From positions 248,001 to 312,000 of the forward strand of contig NZ_FMUX01000001.1 in assembly GCF_900101345.1 (NCBI RefSeq): a stretch of DNA of 64,000 bases, in the 5' to 3' direction. Source of the DNA: Desulfoluna spongiiphila (GTDB lineage Bacteria > Desulfobacterota > Desulfobacteria > Desulfobacterales > Desulfolunaceae). The stretch's first letter is position 1; the number at the start of each line of letters is the position of its first letter. Below, piece by piece: positions 34,111 through 43,205 of this stretch. Both the position numbers and the translations under genes were made by a program. The notes under the pieces were generated by a model. That model did no database searches. It was not told the DNA's origin and saw only the letters and a program-made list of their open reading frames with translations.

Positions 34111-37032
34111 TCACCGTGCCACCACAGGCCGAACGTTTTGCGAAGCACCCTGCTCGGGTGAGGCAAAATGGGTTCTCAGGTGAGCCACCCGGTCGCCGAA
34201 GCTGTCGTCCAGGCGCCCTTCCCGGGCTGCGGCTGCGATGCCTTCGGCCATCCAGGCGGTACGAAGGGAGATGCGCCGCTCCGAAGCCAGCCTCACACTG
34301 CCCATGGCCGTGCCCCGCATGATAAAGCGAAACGCCCGGCTGTAGACCAGCTCATCCACGGCATGCAGGTCCTCCCCGCACCCTTGGCCACAATGGTGCC
34401 GAACCAGCCCCTGGACAACGGGGTGCACCAGCCCGTATTTGGTCACCTTCCCGTACCCGAACATCTTGATGAGCCCATCCACCCATTCAAGGTAGGATCC
34501 CAGCACCCCGCCCGCGTTGGCCAGGATATCGGGAATGGAAATGCGTCCCCGGTCCTCCAGATAGGTCTCGGCCTCGGGGGTCAAGGGACCGTTGGCCCCT
34601 TGCAGGATGTAATCCGCCTCCACCCGCGACGCATGGATGGCACCGGTTCGCATCTCCGCATCCAGGGTCACCACCTCCTCCAGGGCGGCGGGGACCACCA
34701 CATCCACCATGGCGGTAAGAGGCCGGGTGGTGTCCCCTTCCACAAAACGACCCATCCCCTTCTCCACCATCTCGGCAAGCCCCTTTCCTGAGGCGGCGCC
34801 CTGGACCAGGCGCTCCACCTGGGGAATGCCCCGCAAATTCACCAGGGTGCCTCCGGCATCGGAAATCATGTGCACAGAGGCCCCCTTGGCATGGACAATC
34901 CCGGCAAAGGCCCCTCCGACCTTGCCAAACCCCTGAATGGCAAAGGAGAGCATACGGATATTGGCGTCTGCCGCGTTGTAAAATTCGGGTTCCGTATCCA
35001 GGGCCTCGTCGATACGCGAGGGGTTGAGCCAAAGATCAGGGTCGCTGTAGCGGTGGAATCCTTTGAGCACCGCCAGCACCTCGTAAAGGCCCCGGGCCGT
35101 GGCACCGGTCCGAAGGGCCAGGCCCCGCCCACCGGGTTTTCCCGTGATGGCGGATGAGGTATACCCCTTGAGCTCCTCCCGGTCCGAAGCAAGAGTAGCA
35201 ACCAGGGCCGCGTCAGCCACGTTGATACCGAAATGCCGTCTCAACCGATCTGACCTCTCCGCCTGGAGTTCTAAGCTCCCTTCGGCAATGGCTGCCAGGT
35301 CCCGTGCCGCCTCATCGGTGATAATCTCAAACAGAGCACCGATCTCGGAGGGCCCCACCCCCACGTCCCCCGCCGGTACATCGGAAAACGGCCCGATTCC
35401 CGCCTTCTTAAAGAGAAACCGACCGTAGGCCGCCAGCACCCGCTCGCGCACCTCCCCCTTGCCCAGGCTGCCCAGAATCCCCCCCTTGCCTGTGGCGTAG
35501 TAAGGAATCCCGAGCCCCAGGCTCTTAAAAAGCATGTTGGTGGACAGAGCCCCCTCCCCGGAGAAGGAGACATGGGTTTTATGGCACCGGATTCCCCCTT
35601 TGCCGATCCCCTCGCCGTTCATCCGGATAAAAAGGCAGCTCTTTCCGGAATAGTCGTCAAAATAACTCTCGTAATGGATCCCCCGGAACCGGACCAGCCG
35701 GGAGATCTCATCCCCGAACAGGGCCCTTTTTCCCGAGCCGGGTATCTCCACCGGCACCGTGGCCGCGGCAAAAATGTGGTAGAGTGTTGCCCAATAGTAG
35801 TCACTCTTCATCTCTCCGTCCGGGGCCATGAGGTAATTTCGAATGGTGTCAAAGGCAATCTTTCGCACCCGCTCGTTGGGGTCGGAAAGCAGAAAGACAA
35901 GGGGGATGAGGTACTCCTTGTGGCGGTGGGCCTGCATCCGCCCCAGGTAGGCAAGTTTTCCCCTGGAGTCCGCCAGCCCAAGGTTCCCTAGAAAGTCACC
36001 AATCTGACCCGTGGGAATGGGATCGCCCTTCATCAAAATGGATCGGGTGGAGAGCTCATTGCGCAGGAACCCGTCTAATTCAGGGGTAATCAGTGAGTCG
36101 GCGATGTAGGTGGAAAAGGCCACCATGCGGCGGTTTCCCATCACAAAGGTTTCGAAATACTGACGGGTAAAGGGGATCCCTTTCTTCTCAAAGATCCCCT
36201 CGATGGAGGTGAGGTTGTTTCGAAAATTCTCGTAGGGGAGCCAGAGCTGAAGCCTGCGCTCAGGGACCGGCTCATCGGCGATGATATTCTGGTCAATACA
36301 GATATGAACCGTTTTCCCCTTTTTCAACCGGCGCACCACCCGTTTCCACGAGGTGAAATAGTTCTCCAGGGTTCGGATCCGCTGATTATGGAGAAGGGCA
36401 TGGACAAAACCCTCGGTGGCAGTCCCCAGAAAATCCACCACCTCCTTTTTTTCAGCCACCGCCCCCAGCTTCTCTTCCATATGATGGGCCGCATGCCTCA
36501 TGAGCCCGGGCTTTCTCACCCCGGGCGTCTCCCCTTCCACAATGTACAACCGGCGGTTGGCATCGGGGTTCCCTTCCAGGCAGACCACATAAGAGCTCAT
36601 GCGAAAACTCTGCACGGGATTTTCACGCATCAACGCCTTGATGGCCTCCAGGGTCTCGCGGACCAGCTCCCGGGTTTCGGATATAAAAAAAAGATGCTTG
36701 TTGCCGAAACGGCCGGTGACGTTGATCCCCTCGCCGCTGCCCGATGCATGGCGGCTGGTGAGCATCGCCTCCTGATACCGGCTGCCGGCAATGAGAAACG
36801 CGATCTCCTCGGTGGATAGGGACCGGTAAAAATAGGGCCCGAGGTCGGTCTTTGTCAGGACGGTTTCTATGGAATCAAGGATGGTGTCGGGCTTGAGGTC
36901 GTAGGTGTGACGAAGATGGTTGTAAAGGGCATACACCTCTTTGTCGGACACAAAGCGGGTATCCATACCGCGCAGTTTGTCACGAACGCCGCTGTCGGAG
37001 AGATGGTACAATACGGTTGGGGTTGTCTCCAT
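34111..37032 (-). CDS. Large NAD-type glutamate dehydrogenase family protein
   Basis: 973 residues from ATG 37032 (GGAAAGGAG 5 nt upstream); an in-frame ATG at 37092 is less likely. The N-terminal ~450 residues have no catalytic motif and match the extended regulatory parts of large bacterial GDHs. The Glu/Leu/Phe/Val dehydrogenase core follows: GKGGILGSLGKGEVRERVL for the substrate region, PAGDVGVGPSEIG for the catalytic-Asp block, and the NAD-binding QGFGKVGGAFAG. Expected reaction is reversible oxidative deamination of glutamate to 2-oxoglutarate. Longer than the hexameric ~450-residue enzymes, shorter than the ~1600-residue type. Substrate assignment is from family only. Confidence 0.85.
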   Translation of the reverse strand: METTPTVLYHLSDSGVRDKLRGMDTRFVSDKEVYALYNHLRHTYDLKPDTILDSIETVLTKTDLGPYFYRSLSTEEIAFLIAGSRYQEAMLTSRHASGSGEGINVTGRFGNKHLFFISETRELVRETLEAIKALMRENPVQSFRMSSYVVCLEGNPDANRRLYIVEGETPGVRKPGLMRHAAHHMEEKLGAVAEKKEVVDFLGTATEGFVHALLHNQRIRTLENYFTSWKRVVRRLKKGKTVHICIDQNIIADEPVPERRLQLWLPYENFRNNLTSIEGIFEKKGIPFTRQYFETFVMGNRRMVAFSTYIADSLITPELDGFLRNELSTRSILMKGDPIPTGQIGDFLGNLGLADSRGKLAYLGRMQAHRHKEYLIPLVFLLSDPNERVRKIAFDTIRNYLMAPDGEMKSDYYWATLYHIFAAATVPVEIPGSGKRALFGDEISRLVRFRGIHYESYFDDYSGKSCLFIRMNGEGIGKGGIRCHKTHVSFSGEGALSTNMLFKSLGLGIPYYATGKGGILGSLGKGEVRERVLAAYGRFLFKKAGIGPFSDVPAGDVGVGPSEIGALFEIITDEAARDLAAIAEGSLELQAERSDRLRRHFGINVADAALVATLASDREELKGYTSSAITGKPGGRGLALRTGATARGLYEVLAVLKGFHRYSDPDLWLNPSRIDEALDTEPEFYNAADANIRMLSFAIQGFGKVGGAFAGIVHAKGASVHMISDAGGTLVNLRGIPQVERLVQGAASGKGLAEMVEKGMGRFVEGDTTRPLTAMVDVVVPAALEEVVTLDAEMRTGAIHASRVEADYILQGANGPLTPEAETYLEDRGRISIPDILANAGGVLGSYLEWVDGLIKMFGYGKVTKYGLVHPVVQGLVRHHCGQGCGEDLHAVDELVYSRAFRFIMRGTAMGSVRLASERRISLRTAWMAEGIAAAAREGRLDDSFGDRVAHLRTHFASPEQGASQNVRPVVAR

Positions 37033-37214
37033 GATGGCTCCTTTCCGGAGCGCCTGGCCACTATCAAGGAGGGAAACACAAAGGCAGGCCACAGGCGTGC
37101 GCCCCGAAACCTGGAAAAATGAAGGGGTTGTATGTCAATTACCCTTGATTATAACCCGAAACCGGTCACCAAGGGTAAACTTTCTGCCCACCGTGCCGGG
37201 AAGGGCCTTTTCCC

Positions 37215-37253
37215 ACAAAAAAAGCCCTGGGGTGACAACACACCACAGGGCTT
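37215..37253 (-). terminator. Rho-independent terminator after the small membrane protein gene
   Basis: Minus strand AAGCCCTGTGGTG-TGTTGT-CACCCCAGGGCTT (one mismatch) followed by TTTTTGTGGG, 35 bp after the stop at 37288. Confidence 0.85.
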
Positions 37254-37287
37254 CCCAACAAAGCAATTGTAACTTTGGAAAAACTGC

Positions 37288-37503
37288 CTAGTCGTTCTCG
37301 GCGGGTTTTTCTTCTTCAACACCTTCGTCGTTCTTCCAGGATTCCTTCAGCTCGTCAAAGCCGAGGTAAAGAGCAAGTGCGCCACCAAGAAGAAGAAGCG
37401 CGGGTACTGTTCCTGCAAGAAGCTGAAGCAGTGCATCAAACCATACCGCAATACCAATCAGGCCAAGAACCGCTGCAATGGCACCACCGATTAACGTCTT
37501 CAT
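37288..37503 (-). CDS. Small membrane protein, two helices and acidic tail, unknown function
   Basis: 71 residues. Hydrophobic segments at ~3-20 (LIGGAIAAVLGLIGIAVW) and ~28-48 (LLAGTVPALLLLGGALALYL) are followed by a charged, Glu-rich tail (DELKESWKNDEGVEEEKPAE). A strong AAGGAGGAACT Shine-Dalgarno 8 nt before the ATG and a dedicated terminator mark it as a real single-gene unit. I do not recognise a family; the acidic tail suggests a cytoplasmic or periplasmic contact surface. Confidence 0.75.
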   Translation of the reverse strand: MKTLIGGAIAAVLGLIGIAVWFDALLQLLAGTVPALLLLGGALALYLGFDELKESWKNDEGVEEEKPAEND

Positions 37504-38269
37504 AAACCAGTTCCTCCTTTAAGCATAAATTTTCTTTATTTTTAACTTTATAATCTCCCCAACCGGGGATCCTTACGAAAGAACACTGCCGATGACACCG
37601 GCGGGAGAGGCAGCAGGCTAAACCTTGAGAAAACAACCAGATACAAACGTAATAGTCATATCATTTCAACAAAGTAGAAGCCGGCAAAACGCCTGTTTCT
37701 CTGTAGAATATAACTTGTGGAAGGTACCATATCAACGAAATCAACGCAACCCCAAATCCCGATAAATTTACGAGTGATTAGGGGCGATGAATCCCTGTTC
37801 ATTGTCTCTTTTACCACAGGATTCCGGCGCATAATGACCCGTGTTCCCCCTGTCTGCCATGCCGTCCACGGGTGCCCCAGATGGCATCGTCCCACAAAAC
37901 CCCCGGATGCTCCTTATTGGGGCACGGCGCCACACCCCAACCCTTTAAAATAGCGCACAATAGAGCCCAATCGGCCCTGTTTGTCCGGGATAATAGAGTT
38001 GCACATTCACAGGATCTATATTATTTACAAGCGTTAAACCATAAAGACCCTTGCCTGAATACGGCGGGGGCCTTGGATGGCTCAGCTCTGCTTCACCCTT
38101 CAGCCCCATCGGAGCAGCTGCTGATCCGGCTTTTTCATACCGCTGCTATGCGATCCGGCATAGAGAGCTGAAGCGCCTTGCCACATGTGCCACTGTGCCT
38201 TTCATCGGCACCCTGCCTGTCAAGGCAGCCTCGCAACCCGGACACCCAAACAATCGGAATCTTTGAGAC
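37504..38269. other. 766-bp intergenic stretch, no gene recognised
   Basis: Between the divergent small membrane protein gene and plsB. The part next to 37504-37560 is AT-rich and probably holds the minus-strand promoter. Short ORFs here (for example 37656-37895 on the minus strand) have no Shine-Dalgarno, family signal or coding character. No copy of the dispersed repeats was found. Confidence 0.5.
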
Positions 38270-40885
38270 ATGCTGACATTTCGACGAAAACGCAAAAGCA
38301 AGACCCCCGTGACCGATGCCATGCGGGTCCACTACTCGAACTACATCCCCGAAAGAGGGGGCGCCATTTCCGATCTGCTGCGCCGATTCATTTTCAGAAA
38401 CATCGTGCTCTCCGATACGGAAAAAGAAAAAATCACCCAGCTGGACGAGAACGGCATCTTTGTTTACGCGTCCAAGTACCGGAGCCACTTCTCTTTTCTC
38501 TACTTTCACACCCGGCTCAAGCAGATGGGCCTGCCCTTTCCCACCATCGGGTTTGACTGCACCATCTACGCCTGGCAGCCCATCGGCCACCTCCTGCACA
38601 TCCTGGGCTCCCACATCCGCTACTTTTTCCGTCACTTTTCCGTGCCCGACCCGGTGGAGAGCGGCCACTTCAAAAACCAGCTTTTAAACGGCAAAACAGC
38701 CATCCTGCCCCTCATCGGCAGGGACGCCTTTTACCGAAGCTTCGTCAAATCCAAAACCGATCCCATTGCCTGCCTTCTGGAACTCCAGGCCGACACCGAC
38801 CGCCCTCTGTATATCATCCCCGAGGTGATGGTCTTCTCCATGAAGCCGAAAAAGAGCGGGCTCTCCTTTTTCGACATCCTCTTCGGAACCCGGGAACGCC
38901 CCGGCAAAATCCGTCGCCTTGCAGGCATCTTCAAGCGAAACAAAGAGAGCTTTGTGGAGTTCTGCGACCCGGTCTGCCTGAAAACCTGGCTGGCCGCCCC
39001 CGGCATGGAAGAAAAATCCCTGGGCGAGCAGGCTCTGCTGCTCCGCCGGGAGCTCATCGAACAGCTCAACCGCCACCGCCAGACCATCACCGGGCCGGTC
39101 CTTAAAAGCCGCCAGGAGATCCGCGAGAGCATCCTCACCGGAAAATCCCTCAAGAATTTCATGGTTGAGCATGCCGAAGAGACCGACACCCCCCTGCAGG
39201 ATATCCACAAAAAAGCGGACACTTACGTGGATGAGATTGCCGCCAACTACAGCGCCCGGTGGATCCGCATCTTCGAGGTCGTCCTGGACCGCCTGTTCAA
39301 AAGCCTCTTTGAGGGCATCGTCACCGACAAAAAAGGCATCGCCCGGGTCAAGATCCGCTCCAAGCAGTCCCCTTTGATTCTGGTCCCCTGCCACAAGAGC
39401 CACCTGGATTACCTGATTCTTTCCTACGTGTTCAAGAAACACAACATGCCCTGCCCCCACATCGCTGCAGGGCGCAACCTCTCCTTCTGGCCCCTGGGCA
39501 TTGTCTTAAGGGGCGGGGGCGCTTTCTTCATGCGACGCACCTTCAAGGGAGCCAAACTGTACTCCCGCGTCTTTTTTGAATACATGTCCAAGCTCCTCTC
39601 CGAAGGATTCAACGTGGAGCTCTTCATCGAAGGCACCCGAAGCCGCACCGGCAAACTGCTCTCCCCCAAGGTGGGCCTGCTCTCCATGCTCATTGACGCC
39701 TGCAGGCAAGGAGCCTGCGAAGACCTCCAGTTCGTGCCCGTCTACTTCGGCTACGACCGGGTGCTGGAGGAAGACGCCTACCTCCACGAGGTGGAAGGCG
39801 GCGCCAAAGAGTCTGAAAACCTGAGCCAGCTCTTCAAGGCACGCCGCTTCCTGAAGCGCCGCTACGGCAAAGTGTACGTCAACTTCCATGAGCCCATCTC
39901 CCTGTCCGATGTCATCAAAGAACAGGGCCTCGATTTCAAGACCATGGACAAGGACCAGCACAACGAATTCTGCAACGACCTGGGCTACCGCATCATCAAC
40001 AGCATCAACGACGTCTCCATCGCCACCCCCTATGGGGTCGTTGCTAGCGCGGTGCTCAACAGCATGAAAAAACGATTCACCTTCGAGCAGATCCGGGAAG
40101 ACATCCGCCTCTACACCGCCCATCTGGACGCCATGGATGTCTGGGTGGCCGACTCCCTGGGCGAAAACCGGGAGCGCTCCTTCCAGAGCGTTTTGGACAG
40201 CTACGTCAGGCGAAAATTCCTGGAGTGCGGATCCGACTGCAAGGGCCACCTGGACCCGGGCACGGTCTTCAACCTCCCGGAAGGGCAGCGCCCCGTCCTG
40301 GACTACTACAAGAACAACTGCATCATCCACTTTATCTCCGCTGCCATGACCGCCCTTGCCATCAAGGAGGTCAACCGATTCCAGTTCCAGGCCGGGGAGC
40401 TTCTGGAGACCTACGACTTCCTCGCCGATCTCTTCGACCCGGAGTTCGCCTTCAACCGCACCGCCACCACCGAGTTTATGGTGAGAAAAGACCTGAAGGC
40501 CTTCATCGACACCAACACCATCGTGCCCCACGCATCCAGTCCGGACACCTACGAGATCACCCCGGACGGCCTGCGCAAGCTCACCCTCTTCTCCCGGTTC
40601 CTCAAAACCTACCTGGAGTCGTACCTGGTGGCCCTTACCGCCTACGAGTCGAAAAAAGCCGCCAAATTAGACGCCAAGGCCATGGTCAAAAAGTGCCAGA
40701 GCCGCGGCAAGAAGATGTTCAAGGTCAACGAGATCGAGCTTCCCGAAGCCCTGAGCGATATCACCTTCAAAAACGCCGTCCGCCTCTTTAAAGAGAAGGG
40801 AATCTTGGACGAATCCAGCGGTGAGGCCACCCACTCTTTCTACAAACATTCCATCCAGCACTACCTGGAGGTGATGGAGAAATAA
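38270..40885 (+). CDS. plsB: Glycerol-3-phosphate 1-O-acyltransferase PlsB
   Basis: 871 residues (E. coli 807). The acyltransferase motifs are in the middle: HKSHLD at ~374-379 (motif I, catalytic His/Asp), GGAFFMRR (~415-425, motif II), FIEGTRSRTGK (~451-461, motif III) and VPVYFGYDRV (motif IV). PlsB places the first acyl chain on sn-glycerol 3-phosphate at the inner membrane. The large C-terminal part (~600-871) is as in other PlsB proteins. Single gene; its stop codon leads straight into a 7-bp tandem repeat. Confidence 0.94.
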   Translation: MLTFRRKRKSKTPVTDAMRVHYSNYIPERGGAISDLLRRFIFRNIVLSDTEKEKITQLDENGIFVYASKYRSHFSFLYFHTRLKQMGLPFPTIGFDCTIYAWQPIGHLLHILGSHIRYFFRHFSVPDPVESGHFKNQLLNGKTAILPLIGRDAFYRSFVKSKTDPIACLLELQADTDRPLYIIPEVMVFSMKPKKSGLSFFDILFGTRERPGKIRRLAGIFKRNKESFVEFCDPVCLKTWLAAPGMEEKSLGEQALLLRRELIEQLNRHRQTITGPVLKSRQEIRESILTGKSLKNFMVEHAEETDTPLQDIHKKADTYVDEIAANYSARWIRIFEVVLDRLFKSLFEGIVTDKKGIARVKIRSKQSPLILVPCHKSHLDYLILSYVFKKHNMPCPHIAAGRNLSFWPLGIVLRGGGAFFMRRTFKGAKLYSRVFFEYMSKLLSEGFNVELFIEGTRSRTGKLLSPKVGLLSMLIDACRQGACEDLQFVPVYFGYDRVLEEDAYLHEVEGGAKESENLSQLFKARRFLKRRYGKVYVNFHEPISLSDVIKEQGLDFKTMDKDQHNEFCNDLGYRIINSINDVSIATPYGVVASAVLNSMKKRFTFEQIREDIRLYTAHLDAMDVWVADSLGENRERSFQSVLDSYVRRKFLECGSDCKGHLDPGTVFNLPEGQRPVLDYYKNNCIIHFISAAMTALAIKEVNRFQFQAGELLETYDFLADLFDPEFAFNRTATTEFMVRKDLKAFIDTNTIVPHASSPDTYEITPDGLRKLTLFSRFLKTYLESYLVALTAYESKKAAKLDAKAMVKKCQSRGKKMFKVNEIELPEALSDITFKNAVRLFKEKGILDESSGEATHSFYKHSIQHYLEVMEK

Positions 40886-40944
40886 AAGGCTAAAGGCTAA
40901 AGGCTAAAGGCTAAAGGCTAAAGGCTAAAGGCTAAAGGCTAAAG
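40885..40944 (+). repeat. Heptanucleotide tandem repeat after plsB
   Basis: Eight exact copies of AAAGGCT in a row (40885-40940) plus a partial ninth, beginning inside the plsB stop codon. No length multiple of 3, so slippage would not change plsB itself. Confidence 0.95.
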
Positions 40945-40983
40945 CTCTGGAGCAGCTTCGGTTGGGGCTGGCAAGTGATTAAT

Positions 40984-41027
40984 AAAAGCCGTGGGCGACT
41001 CGCTGGAGTGGCCTGCGGCTTTTTTGG
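40984..41027 (+). terminator. Rho-independent terminator after plsB
   Basis: AAAAGCCGTGGG...CCTGCGGCTTTTTT: AAAGCCG/CGGCTTT stem with an internal mismatch and long loop, followed by a T-run. Confidence 0.7.
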
Positions 41028-41048
41028 TGAAACTGGAAGAGCGAAAAC

Positions 41049-41220
41049 GCCTCCGGCGGCAAGGTGAGCCACCTTGAAAGCAGGTTGCGGATGCGTTTTG
41101 CCCCTCGTTCCTCGGGGCAAATCACATCCGCCTTTAAAGCAACATTCATTCAAGGGATCTTTTTAAGATCTGTTTGTTAAACTTTTTGAAAGCTTAGCCC
41201 CCGGCAGGGCCGCCGGAGGC
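41049..41220 (+). repeat. Dispersed structured repeat, type A, upstream of murU-amgK
   Basis: 172 bp with perfect 12-bp inverted ends. Hairpin 1 CAAGGTG-AGC-CACCTTG; hairpin 2 outer GCGGATG/CATCCGC and inner TTTGCCCC/GGGGCAAA around the CGTTCCT loop. Compared with the copy at 1706, A-T pairs have become G-C pairs on both arms. Right flank ATAAGCTGAAT as after the copy ending at 2060. Confidence 0.92.
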
Positions 41221-41261
41221 ATAAGCTGAATAGTTACCGATATTCTAACGACCTAACCGGA

Positions 41262-41304
41262 ACGTTTTTGCGGAGCCTTTTTTAAAAAGCGACCCGCCGG
41301 AGGC
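41262..41304 (+). repeat. Type B right end that carries the murU-amgK Shine-Dalgarno
   Basis: ACGTTTTTGCGGAGCC, a T-run, then AAAAAGCGACCCGCCGGAGGC (ending 41304), the same right end as at 54470-54511 and 15653-15673. The GGAGG within it (41299-41303) lies 7 nt before the ATG at 41311. Confidence 0.8.
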
Positions 41305-41310
41305 AATGAC

Positions 41311-43014
41311 ATGCAGGCAATGATACTGGCGGCGGGACTTGGAACCCGGCTGCTTCCCCATACCGAGGTTCGGCCCAAGCCCTTGTTTACCATCGGCGGG
41401 ATCACGCTCCTGGAGCGGCACATCAACGCACTGGCCGACGCAGGGTTTGACGCCATCATCATCAACACCTGCCACCTGGCCGGGGAGATCCGCCGGTGTA
41501 TCGGCAAAAAATCATGGCCGATACCGGTTCACCTGAGGCAGGAAGAGACCCTGCTGGAAAGTGCCGGGGCCGTTGCCAATGTGGCGGACCTTCTGGACGG
41601 ATCCCCCCTGCTCGTGGTCAACGGGGATACCCTCACCGACATTGACCCCAAGGCCGTTTACGAGGCGCACCTGACCCAGGAGAATACGGCCACCCTGGCC
41701 CTCATGGACCATGCGGCGTTCAACAATGTCTCGGTGGATGACACAGGGAGAATCCATGTGTTTCGGGACCCGACACCCGAGGGCATGCAGCGCCTGGCCT
41801 TTACCGGCATGCAGGTTCTTTCGCCAGAGGCCGTGGCTGCCATTCCCAGAAAAAAATACGGCATGGTGGACCTCTACCGGGACCTCATCGACAAGGATGA
41901 AAGGGTTCAGGGCATCACCATGGAAAACTGCCTCTGGTTCGACTGCGGCACCGAGGAGAGATACCTGGAAGCCTCCCGTGCCCTCATGGTGCCAGAGGCC
42001 TTCAGGCAGGCCTTCGGCACAGCACCGAAGCACCATACAACCGAACCCCTCAAAGGAGACGGTTCCGACCGGAGGTGGTCCCGGCTCAAAAGCCCCAAAG
42101 GCGACCTCATTGCCTGCGAGCACGGTATCAACGCAGGGTTTACCACCGGAGAAGCCGAGGCCATGATCCGCATCGGCACGCACCTCCAAGCCAAAGGCAT
42201 TCCCGTCTCCCCCATTCTGGAAGGCGACGCGGTCTCGGGCCTTGTCTGCGTCAAAGACGCCGGCAACATCCACCTCGCCGAGTTAGCCAAAACCCTGCCC
42301 GAACCCGAGGTGGAAGCCCTCTACCAGCGCATCATTGATGCCCTGATCCGCTTCTCCCAAGAAGGCATTCACGCATTTAACACCCAATGGTGCTGGCAAA
42401 CCCCGGCGTATGACAAAGACATGATCCTCACCATGGAGTGCCGCTACTTCATGGACGCCTTCATCAACGGCTACCTTGGCATGAACGAACCCGCAGAACC
42501 CTACCAGGCAGCCTTCGACCTCATCGCCGACAAGGCCCTCAAAGGTGCCCTCCCAGGCCTCATGCACCGAGATTTCCAGTCCCGAAACATCATGGTCCAT
42601 CAGGACGCATCCGAAGCATACACCCCGACCATCATCGACTTCCAGGGCGCTCGCCTCGGCCCCTTCCAGTACGATCTCGCCTCCCTGCTCATCGACCCGT
42701 ACGCCGGACTTTCAGCCCCCCTCCAGGGTCGACTCATAGCCTACGCAACCCAAGCCCTTGCAGACCATGGCATTCCTGTAAAAAAAGAATTTCACACCAG
42801 CTACACCTTCTACGCCATGGCCCGAAACCTCCAGATGCTGGGTGCCTTCGGCAAGCTGTCGGCCCTCGGCAAACCAGGGTTCAAAGAACACATTCCTCGG
42901 GCCCTGGCTACCCTTGAAAAAAGGCTCAAGGGCTTAAACAACCCGAAGCTCTCACAACTGGGAAAGTTGGTGGAAAGGGCTAAAAAAAACCTGCCTCCGA
43001 CGTCCGGGGGATGA
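41311..43014 (+). CDS. Bifunctional MurU-AmgK fusion: MurNAc-1-P uridylyltransferase and sugar kinase
   Basis: 567 residues in two modules. Residues 1 to ~235 are a nucleotidyltransferase with AMILAAGLGTRLLPHTEVRP followed by KPLF, VVNGDTLTDI and the late WFDCGTEERY, as in MurU. Residues ~245-567 are an aminoglycoside-phosphotransferase-type kinase with HRDFQSRNIMVH (419-430) and IIDFQGARLGPFQYDLASLL, as in AmgK. In Pseudomonas these are separate adjacent genes of the cell-wall recycling route (MurNAc to MurNAc-1-P to UDP-MurNAc); here they are one chain with the second enzyme first. The Shine-Dalgarno comes from a repeat end, and the last ~7 codons lie in another repeat remnant. Sugar specificity (MurNAc or GlcNAc) is inferred. 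Confidence 0.85.
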   Translation: MQAMILAAGLGTRLLPHTEVRPKPLFTIGGITLLERHINALADAGFDAIIINTCHLAGEIRRCIGKKSWPIPVHLRQEETLLESAGAVANVADLLDGSPLLVVNGDTLTDIDPKAVYEAHLTQENTATLALMDHAAFNNVSVDDTGRIHVFRDPTPEGMQRLAFTGMQVLSPEAVAAIPRKKYGMVDLYRDLIDKDERVQGITMENCLWFDCGTEERYLEASRALMVPEAFRQAFGTAPKHHTTEPLKGDGSDRRWSRLKSPKGDLIACEHGINAGFTTGEAEAMIRIGTHLQAKGIPVSPILEGDAVSGLVCVKDAGNIHLAELAKTLPEPEVEALYQRIIDALIRFSQEGIHAFNTQWCWQTPAYDKDMILTMECRYFMDAFINGYLGMNEPAEPYQAAFDLIADKALKGALPGLMHRDFQSRNIMVHQDASEAYTPTIIDFQGARLGPFQYDLASLLIDPYAGLSAPLQGRLIAYATQALADHGIPVKKEFHTSYTFYAMARNLQMLGAFGKLSALGKPGFKEHIPRALATLEKRLKGLNNPKLSQLGKLVERAKKNLPPTSGG

Positions 43015-43085
43015 ACCCCTGGACTCCATTTTTCGATACCCCTGGCACTCGTTCCTTGGGGCGATAAATATCGCTGACGGGTTTC
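42993..43085 (+). repeat. Degenerate dispersed repeat overlapping the 3' end of murU-amgK
   Basis: GCCTCCGACGTCCGGGGGAT, then GAACCCCTGGACTCCA (hairpin 1 of the CCAGGGG kind as in the copy at 52615), then CCCCTGGCACTCGTTCCTTG followed by GGG, which corresponds to hairpin 2 with the CGTTCCT loop. The first 22 bp are coding for murU-amgK. Confidence 0.6.
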
Positions 43086-43142
43086 AACCCTCATGACCTA
43101 TCCCCACGCCCTTTATAAGCTGTTTTTAACCTTCAGACACAC

Positions 43143-43176
43143 CAAAGCCAACCCGCTGATTGTCAGATTGGCTTTA
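43143..43176 (-). terminator. Possible weak terminator after pilY1
   Basis: Minus strand AAAGCCAA...TTGGCTTT 8-bp stem with a 16-nt loop about 30 bp after the pilY1 stop. No clear U-tract follows, so termination efficiency is doubtful. Confidence 0.4.
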
Positions 43177-43205
43177 GTAAATGAGCTAATTTTATTTCAG
43201 AGGGA

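Noticed and set aside
37656..37895. 79-codon minus-strand frame in the plsB upstream region
   Set aside because: No Shine-Dalgarno and no family resemblance; codon use unlike neighbouring genes.
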